The notes under the pieces were generated by a model. The model had not been told where the DNA came from and did no database searches. It saw only the letters and a program-made list of their open reading frames with translations. Source: Siniperca chuatsi (Eukaryota > Chordata > Actinopteri > Centrarchiformes > Sinipercidae). From it: a stretch of DNA of 64,000 nucleotides. Shown here one piece after another: positions 56,390 through 64,000 of this stretch. Location: assembly GCF_020085105.1 (NCBI RefSeq), contig NC_058064.1:22905323-22969322 (forward strand). Reading direction: 5' to 3'. The translations under genes and the position numbers were made by a program. Positions within the stretch are counted from its first letter, which is position 1, and each line of letters begins with the position of its first letter.

Positions 56390-57537
56390 CAGTCCCCCCA
56401 CCAAAAGTCCAGTATGCCCCCATGCTGGTCATAGAAATAACAACTCCATCTAAGGATTGGTATTGGTTTAAACACAGGGCTAAGACTAATTGGCTTAAGT
56501 GTGGGCTTATTGTTACACACATTGCATAATGCATCTGTATTACACCACCAAGCATGTGAACTGTTATATGCACTAGAAGCATACAAAGCATTTGTAGCGG
56601 TTGCAGTGACACTACAATATTTGGACGAAACACATTCAGTATGTGGCACTCCCAGTGTATCATATGTGAATCGTGTGTTAGGCTTTTTCTCCCTACTTGA
56701 TCTGCGTACTACTGGAGGTATCACATCTGACTGAACTTTAGTACCTTCACCAGTAGCATCAACAGTTTCAACACCAGTTTCATGCTGAACATTAGAAGCT
56801 TCAATTTGACATGGAACTATCATTGCTTCTAATTCACCCAGAGAATCACCAAGCTTGGGGTTTTCTACATCTTGGACAGGAATTTCACTCTGAATCTCCT
56901 CTGCCCTTGGAGAAGGAATGTCTACCACATCCTCACCACAAAACCCAAACTCAGACTCTGAATCGGAAGAACTACAATCTTTAGGCAAGGAATCAACTAC
57001 AAGAGGTGAGTTTGCTGATTCAGAGGTTTTCTGTTTCTCCTTTGCTCGCCTCAAAGCTCTAGGTGATGGAGTAGGTCTAATGTCTACTTGGGGTTGTAGC
57101 CTGACTACCTGTCCTAAAGGCAGGATATGATTAAGATGCAGGACTTTGACTGGCCCCTTACCATCAACAGGCCTCAAGCGATACACAGGAATACCAGAGA
57201 ATTGACTCTCCACTACATAGGGATTAGCACTCCACCTGTCTGCAAGCTTTTGTTTTCCCTTTAGGCCAAGGTTTGAATCAGAACTCTGTCTCCAGCATTC
57301 AGACTATGATAACGGACTTTCTGGTCGTACCTCTCTTTGTTACTCTGATTCATCTTTCCTGCAGTAGCTTCAGCTAACTGATAAGCTGACTGTAATTCCT
57401 GTTTCATTTTGGTCACTTACTTCAAATAAGACTCAGGCGAAGTGTTGTCAGGGGAAACACCAAAACATACATCAACAGGTAATCTGGCATCCCTGCCGAA
57501 CATGAGAAAGTAGGGTGAAAAACCAGTGGCCTCACTG
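56390..57537 (-). pseudogene. pol: Gypsy integrase C-terminal domain and pol tail, copy 2
   Basis: Counterpart of 49695-50840. One base is lost in AAGGTTTGAATC (about 57274), so RVLIRNLGLKG and the GPY/F-like module are in different frames here. The tail from 57213 stays open to 56323, running on into the LTR. Confidence 0.82.
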
Positions 57538-59830
57538 ACAGTTCAATTATAGGCATGCACGAGATGCGCTATGTACTGACTCCACTTGCATTTCTGGCTA
57601 GGCTCAAGGGTACCCAGCATGTCCAACAAGGTCCTGTTAAATCTCTCCGGCTGAGGATCACCTTGTGGATGATAAGGGGAGGTCCTTGACTTCTTTACAC
57701 CTAGCATTGTCAACATGTCAGCCACCAACCGGCTCTCGAAATCCCTGCCCTGGTCCGCGCGTATTCGAGTTGGAAGGCCATAATGGATGAAATACTTTTC
57801 CCATAGAGTCTTTGCCACAGTAGGAGCTTTTTGGTCCCTAGTGGGAAAAGCTTGAGCGTAAGGCATGTAATGGTCAGTGACCACCAATACATTACACACA
57901 TTGCGAGAATCTGCTTTGATGGTAAGAAAATCAATGCATACAAGATCCATAGGACCTGAACTCTGCATGTGGGACAATGGAGCGGCTCTTTGAGGCAACG
58001 TTTTCCTCTTTATGCAGCGGTCACACGTTTTACAGTAGGCCTCTACATCACGCTTCATGTGTGGCCAATAAAATCGGTCACGAACCAGACTGTAAGACTT
58101 ATCAAAGCCTAGATGTCCTATCTCGTCATGCAAAGATTTCAATACCATGCTGTGGTACTGTTTGGGAAGCACAAGCTGTCGCTTCACTCGGTCACTCGTT
58201 TTAATTGTTCTATACAGCAACCCATTATCTACTGCCAACTTCTCCCACTCTCGTTTCAGCAGCTTCATCTCCGGGCTGTTTTGATGGACAGTACCTGCAG
58301 GTTTCTTATGACAGACAGCTTCCCACACCTCTCCCAAGAAAACATCCTTCCTTTGGGCAGCTTGAAGCTCACTTGGACTAAGTTCAGGTAAGTGGTCTCC
58401 AGCTAATGCAGTAGCATGACAATAAGCCTTAGGAACAGCAGACATATGGGCCCCTATCTGTTGTAGGGCACAGGGATAAGAGATACAACCCGCTCTTTTC
58501 TCCACAGACATTTCCTGACAGAGAGCTCGGACACCCGCCGCTGGAATTTCCTGCCAGTCATCATTGGCGCTCAGGTGAGTATGCGGACGTCTGGACAATG
58601 CATCACTGTCAACGTTCTTTCGGCCTGGCCTGTATTTCAGACTGAACTTGTAGGTGGTAAGGGATGACAACCAATGATGACCAGTCGCATCAAGCTTTGC
58701 TGACTTCATTATATAGGTTAGAGGGTTGTTATCAGTTCTAACCTCAAACTGGACACCATAGAGATAGTCATGCAGTCTATCCACAACGGCCCACTTCAAA
58801 GCTAAAACTTCCAGTTTGTGCGCAGGATAATTTCTCTCTGAAGGGGAAAGGCTTCGACTGATGAAAGCGACCGGGCGGAGCCCTTCATCATGCTCCTGAT
58901 ACAGCACCCCTCCAAGTCCATCCATGCTTGCGTCCACATGCAAGATGTAGGGCTTTTGTGCATCAGCAAAGGCTAACACTGGAGCTTGAGTCAGGCAATT
59001 CTTGAGTGTTTGAAAAGCAGCATCACAATGAGCTGTCCATCGGGAGCCAAAAGGTTCAGAGGATTTGTAGCACGGCTTTGCACCATTAACAGGTGAGTTG
59101 CTGTCTTTCTTCTTCTTAGTGGATGGATACCCCTGCAGCAGCTCATTTAGAGGCCGGCACAACTTAGAGAAATCCTTCATAAAACGGCGGTAATATCCAC
59201 AGAACCCTAAAAACGCTCTGAGCTCTGTCACTGTTTTTGGTTTGGGCCAGGACACAACAGCCTCTGTCTTGGAAGGGTCAGTAGATATTCCATTCTGTGA
59301 AACAATATGCCCAACATAGTTCACAGATGTCCTGCCAAATTGACACTTGTCAAGGGAGATCTTTATCTCCTCTTCCCTCAGTCTGTCCAGAACCTTCAAG
59401 AGTCGCTGTTGGTGCTCTTCAAGCGCCAAACACAATTAGGTCATCCAAATACACAAGCACCTCCAAGAAGTTCATGTCTCCTACAGTTCTCTCCATAACC
59501 CTCTGGAAGATAGCAGGTGCTCAACAGATACCCTGAGGCATACGCTCGAATTCATAAAACCCTAGAGGGCAGATGAATGCAGTGTTTTCCTTGTCGGTGT
59601 CACTCATTGGTATTTGATAGTATCCACTCCTCAGATCCAAAACAGTAAACCATTTACTCCCAGAAAGGCTGTGTAGAGCGTCCTCAATTCGGGGTACAGT
59701 GTATTGATCTGGTGTGGTCTGTTGGTTGAGTGTCCGGTAGTCCACACACATTCTGACCTTCCCTGACTTTTTACGCACCACTACAATTGGCGAAGCGTAG
59801 GGACTTCGGGACTCGGAAATAATGCTAAAC
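57538..59830 (-). pseudogene. pol: Gypsy RT, RNase H and integrase core, copy 2
   Basis: Best-preserved copy: 59435-57543 is one open frame of 630 codons from the RT connection region to HLVHAYN. RNase H acids lie at HVDASMDG, LEVLALKW and VRTDNNPL; the integrase has CKTCDRC, CIDFL, RADQGRDFE and PQPERFNR. The RT palm (59781-59521) is separated from it by the TGA after PQGIC and a frame change after YLDDLIVFG. Both are also in copy 1, so they belong to the amplified element. Confidence 0.93.
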
Positions 59831-60254
59831 TAATAACTAAGCTAGTGTTGGTCCCAACCAATATGGCTATCCCCTCCCTTTTTAAAGGGTCTGGACACAC
59901 GATTGCAAGAGTGTCAACCACCTGATGCACCCCGGCCACACTTTCGGTAAACGCAACTCTGAGTGGCAAGTATCCATCATACGGATATTTGTGAGAGCTA
60001 AGACCCCAGATCTCAAGATTTTCCACAGGTTGAAGAGGCAAGTGTTTCAGATAAGTATCATAGAAACTATGGTACAATAGAGTGACCTGAGAGCCACTGT
60101 CAAGAAGAGCTCTTGTGTAAATCCCTTCAATCTGAACAGGCACCTCAGATACAGGCCCTACTAAACCTACAGGCAATTGTGGCTGGCCAACATCAAGCAG
60201 AAATGAACCGTGAGTGGAACGTGGGTTATCTGGAGCTCCGTGCCGTTCCTTCAC
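59781..60254 (-). pseudogene. pro: Gypsy aspartic protease, copy 2
   Basis: Open version (157 codons) of the protease at 53084-53555: LLDSGSQVTLL near residue 51, KYPYDGYLPLRV, and a final ILVGTNTSLVISLAL before the deletion junction with RT. Confidence 0.88.
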
Positions 60255-60264
60255 TGAGCTCCGC

Positions 60265-61667
60265 TCAAGTTTCCTGCAAGCGGTGCATTTTCATCAACCT
60301 CTGATTTAGTTTTCGAAGATCCTCAGGTGCTTGGCATTCCCAGTTCTTATGACCATCTTCACCACAGTTATAGCAGAAGATACCAGGCAAAGTTAACTTG
60401 GAAGTTTTGGGTTTGTGAACATTGTCTCGGTTCGTAGCTTCCTTTGTCTGACTGGGCATTTTCGGTGGGGTACGGTCAACGGGAGGGGTTACAGTGGCCA
60501 CACTCAACAGTTTACTCACCTAAGTAGACAACTGTTTAACCTCCTTCTTCAGGCTATGTAATTCAGGCGGCACAGGCACTTGGGGAGAGGCAACATTAGC
60601 AACAGAAGCTTTAACATTCTCTCGTGCAGCTACCCAGTGTTCTTCCTCTCTCACTTCCTTCATCAACTGTGAGAAAGAAGGGGGATCTTGCACAGTATGA
60701 GTCATCCTAATTCGCAAAGCAGCCGTATCATTGGTAAGAGCTCCTTTAATTAGCTGCTCCATACTAACTCTATTTATGCCTGTTGCATCAATCCCACCCT
60801 TCAAGAGAGCGCGATGAAGAAGTTTATCTAGGCGGTACAAGAAAGCTGAAAGTTTCTCTCCACTTTCCTGGTAGGTATGACGAAACTTAGCCATTAGATC
60901 TGGTCCATTGGTCAGTGGTACCGTATACAGTATCAAGGGCAGCTAAAGTGTCATTTGTGGTCGCAGATGGGTTACTCACTTTTAGAAACCTGACAATGTC
61001 AGCAGCAGGACCTCGCAAACTCTCAACGATGTGTTGTTTCTTAGCAGATTCGGTGCATTGCCATTCACTTATCATTTGAGCAGCCTGCTCCATCCAGACT
61101 TCATATTCTTCTTCACCTGGAGGGACAGGTTTCCACCCTGAGAACAACCTCAGTTTTCTGTAACTAGGCCCATCACTGGACACCTGATTACAGCGATCTA
61201 CTAACTTGCCTATGGCATCTACTAGGTCCACACTGAGGTCAGATTTAGGGGGCTGATTTTCCATAATCATGGCCTTTACCTCTTCCATGGACTTACCCTC
61301 CTGCTGCAACAAGGCTTGTAGATTAAGCTGGAAGGTGTCACCTTCAGTGGCAGGACTATGGGCTACTAAACTACCCACTAAGTTGACACTCCAGGGACCA
61401 GCTTCATTTTCTATACCTATCTCAGGAGGTACAACATCAGGGTCTAGATCAGCACTGGTCTCCACTAAAATAAACAACCATCTGCCAGTTATGTCACCAC
61501 GGCGACCACGTATTCTAGTGCGACCAAAAACCTTTTACCGTGTTTAACACTTTCTCAATGGTGCCATTGCTAGCATCCAAAGGGACATTGCGCAACACAA
61601 TGGCACGTGAGAAGCTAACACTCTCTCTCTCTACTCCACTGAACAGTCTGCGAGAGATCCATACTTT
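60265..61667 (-). pseudogene. gag: Gypsy gag with PNMA-like N-terminal region, copy 2
   Basis: Same order as 53552-54963. One base less near 61455 keeps LFILVETSADLDPDVVPPEI in frame with the capsid region (61477-60887). The 5-T frameshift (about 61530), the break at TVYGTTDQW and the TAG before the zinc-knuckle part (60522-60520) are all shared with copy 1. Confidence 0.87.
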
Positions 61668-62375
61668 GCGATCTCTCTCACAGTCAACAAGTCTCAGTAG
61701 ATGAACTCACCCACGTCCATCCGATGATAATGACGAGGCAATGTTGGAATCACTCCTGACACAAACTCACTCTTTCCAGCCCCGTTCAATCCACACGAAA
61801 CAAAGTCCAGTCGAGCTGCATCCAGTGATGAAATGCTAGAGGTGTCCGGTCCCAAACGAATTTAGGACGAGTTCACAACGAACTTCTTCACATCAGTCAC
61901 TGTGTGCAAATGTAAATGTCTCTATCTGATGAGAAATCAGCACACACGGAGTTCTCAAACAATCGCAAATAGACTAACAGGAAAAATAAATCACTTTAAG
62001 CAGTAAAGCAAAATAAAGTGAATAAAATGTTTCCTTTGCACTTTGGGCCTTACATTACAGATAATGTAACTGGTCTCCAAAATGACAACATGTCTCACGC
62101 GATCGAGTCACATGCAGCTGCTTCTCTCCATGTGCGATGCTCCTCTTCTTCTTCTTCTGCACGTAACTCACGTCATGATGCAACAATTCCAACATTCATT
62201 GGCCAGCAACAAAACAACACACTTAAACACACTTTGTCACTGGTCATAACAAAAAACAAAAAAATACATAGTTGCATCATATTTTGAAATTAAAAAACAA
62301 AATACATTTTAATCTGTTGTGTTATTTTTACTACTAACTATATTCAACACCATACACACTTTAGGGGTCCCTACA
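61668..62375 (-). repeat. Gypsy LTR, 5-prime part only, copy 3
   Basis: Same extent and same fusion to gag sequence as at 54971. Confidence 0.85.
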
Positions 62376-62892
62376 ATTAAAATACTGCGTGATGACGTCC
62401 CCGTACGTCCCTTCTATAGCGATAGAGCGGAGCGTAAGCGTCACCAACCAGCTGATGTCGTACCACATCACTATAACAATACATATGGTAAAATCCTCCT
62501 TTTATATCAGTCGGATATGGAGCCATCCTTTCATTGAAAATAACCCGGGAGGGGGGGTAAAATCGTAAATGATATTGACCTCCTGCCTGAAATGATATTG
62601 ACCTCCTGCCTGAAATTCAAATCTCTTTTGAATGGAGCTCTTTTGAATGGAGCTAAACCTTAAATAAATATCAGAGTTAATTTTTCTAAGAAAGGCGTTC
62701 AGCTCTATCTTGAGCTGTTCCAGATCGTGATAATAACCTGCCCTAAAACCCTGACGGGTGAACACCTCACTCTTTGAAGCATCATCATCTTTTGGTTTAT
62801 TCCTCCATTCAAAATAAGCATCCTCCCTAGAAATGTTAAACCAGGTGTGGGGGTATGAAATCTCTGTCAGAGCTACCTCCCACGGGCCCACA
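62376..62892 (-). pseudogene. Penton/minor capsid fragment, copy 3
   Basis: As copies 1 and 2; the LTR-penton frame is open at 62993-62502 (163 codons). The sequence near 62395 follows copy 1 (GTCCCCGTACGTCCC), while the duplicated TTTTGAATGGAGCTC matches copy 2. Confidence 0.85.
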
Positions 62893-63087
62893 ACAACAAT
62901 TCCAACATTCATTGGCCAGCAGCAAAACACTTGTATTAAATACACGTTCTCACGGGTCATAACAAAAAACAAAAAAATACATAGTTGCATCATATTTTGA
63001 AATAAAAAACAAAGTACATTTTAATTTGTTGTGTTATTTTTACTACTAACTATATTCAACACAATACACATTTTAGGGGTCCCTACA
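62893..63087 (-). repeat. Truncated gypsy LTR, copy 3
   Basis: Same extent as the other two. ACACGTTCTC replaces ACACTTTCTC at about 62945. Confidence 0.8.
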
Positions 63088-63663
63088 CAGTCCCCCCACC
63101 AAAAGTCCAGTATGCCCCCATGCTGGTCATAGAAATAACAACTCCATCTAAGGATTGGTATTGGTTTAAACACAGGGCTAAGACTAATTGGCTTAAGTGT
63201 GGGCTTATTGTTACACACATTGCATAATGCATCTGTATTACACCACCAAGCATGTGAACTGTTATATGCACTAGAAGCATACAAAGCATTTGTAGCGGTT
63301 GCAGTGACACTACAATATTTGGACGAAACACATTCAGTATGTGGCACTCCCAGTGTATCATATGTGAATCGTGTGTTAGGCTTTTTCTCCCTACTTGATC
63401 TGCGTACTACTGGAGGTATCACATCTGACTGAACTTTAGTACCTTCACCAGTAGCATCAACAGTTTCAACACCAGTTTCATGCTGAACATTAGAAGCTTC
63501 AATTTGACATGGAACTATCATTGCTTCTAATTCACCCAGAGAATCACCAAGCTTGGGGTTTTCTACATCTTGGACAGGAATTTCACTCTGAATCTCCTCT
63601 GCCCTTGGAGAAGGAATGTCTACCACATCCTCACCACAAAACCCAAACTCAGACTCTGAATCG
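63088..63663 (-). pseudogene. pol: Gypsy pol tail, copy 3 (interrupted)
   Basis: The acidic pol tail (VDIPSPRAEEIQSEIPVQDV to RRSSREKKPNTRF) is present up to the serine-acidic stretch, then stops at 63663 at the counterpart of 50268, where mosaic sequence begins. Confidence 0.82.
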
Positions 63664-64000
63664 TAACACAGAAATTATTTTACCCAACAACTGTGAATTA
63701 TTTGTTTTCCAGCAAATAAAAGATTTACACAAACTCAGAATTCTCAGAATTCAACAGTTAAATCTCTCCGGCTGAGGATCACCTTGGATGATAAGGGAGG
63801 TCGCTTGACTTTCCAGATACTTAGTTTAACTAAACCTGTATTCTTAAATTTTAACCTCAAATTAAAATATGAGATGAACTCTGCATGTGGGAATGGGGCG
63901 GCTCTTTGAGCACTACCAGTTCTCTCCATAACCCTCTGGAAGATAGCAGATTAACTCAACAGAATGGTCTGAGGCATCTTATTTCCGAATTCATAAAACC
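63664..64000. other. Mosaic of LTR and pol fragments at the window edge
   Basis: Alternating pieces: LTR (counterpart of 47888-47990), pol (50943-50996), LTR (47985-48042), pol (51262-51299), pol (52788-52863, with insertions). The LTR pieces together read on continuously, and the pol pieces advance in order with gaps. It looks like two alignments shuffled into one consensus. Confidence 0.7.

Larger units (their letters stand above)
48273..63663 (-). repeat. 6.7-kb tandem repeat: LTR part, penton fragment, truncated LTR, gypsy body
   Basis: The same sequence starts at GCGATCTCTCTCACAGTC at 48273, 54971 and 61668, giving periods of 6698 and 6697 bp; the third copy runs to 63663. Copies differ almost only by short indels in runs and by repeat number (for example CTT repeats at about 48750). 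Shared internal joins show that a single composite was multiplied by recombination at the DNA level or by the assembler. Confidence 0.92.

Noticed and set aside
48273..63663. Three independent gypsy insertions side by side
   Set aside because: Identical flanking penton fragments and identical joins in each copy, without target duplications at the unit borders, point to tandem duplication.

Overview
The window reads as vertebrate, most likely ray-finned fish, genomic DNA. It is AT-rich and intergenic in style, with no operons. It carries an epsilon/gamma-type endogenous retrovirus (ERV), a Ty3/gypsy element whose gag has a PNMA-like N-terminal region, and a Polinton/Maverick (adintovirus-like) DNA element, a combination typical of teleosts. 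The species cannot be named from the sequence. No intact host gene is visible; one possible 31-bp first exon on the minus strand is noted near 0.75 kb.

Layout: 1-6.3 kb is non-coding DNA with small repeats (a hAT-like terminal-inverted-repeat element, an inverted repeat pair, a 90-bp direct repeat pair, a 60-bp minisatellite). From 6.3 to 39.56 kb runs a degenerate satellite of about 170-197-bp monomers. Inside it a broken ERV (partial RT, RNase H, integrase, env remnant, LTR) together with about 560 bp of satellite has been multiplied head to tail as a 4.33-kb macro-unit: units start at 6873, 11210, 15536 and 19874, then a deletion junction at 23667/23668, then 27318, 31666 and 35354. From 32.2 kb the text degrades, and 35.87-37.74 kb is almost pure homopolymer runs, best read as consensus failure. 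Clean satellite resumes at 37739.

At 39562 the satellite is cut by a Polinton/adintovirus element starting AGTTACAC. Plus-strand genes: a small Cys/His exon-like ORF, protein-primed type DNA polymerase B (N-terminal and exonuclease parts only), packaging ATPase, a small basic core-like protein, and a conserved Polinton protein. Minus-strand genes: adenain-like protease, double-jelly-roll major capsid protein, a pVI-like protein and the penton/minor capsid protein. The two gene blocks converge at about 45.0 kb. Almost all are broken by frameshifts or stops, so this is a decayed virus-like element.

The penton gene is cut at 47503/48984 by a 1480-bp LTR with a 4-bp ATTA target duplication. Beyond it a 6.7-kb unit is repeated head to tail (homology starts at 48273, 54971 and 61668). 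Each unit holds part of the LTR, the N-terminal-side penton fragment, a truncated LTR, and a defective Ty3/gypsy internal region on the minus strand. The history that fits best is nested: satellite, then ERV plus macro-repeat, and Polinton into satellite, then gypsy into penton, then tandem amplification of the gypsy-penton block. The last 340 bp are a mosaic of LTR and pol pieces, probably another assembly problem. Copies differ mainly by 1-2-base indels, so some frameshifts may be read errors, while lesions shared by every copy are likely real.
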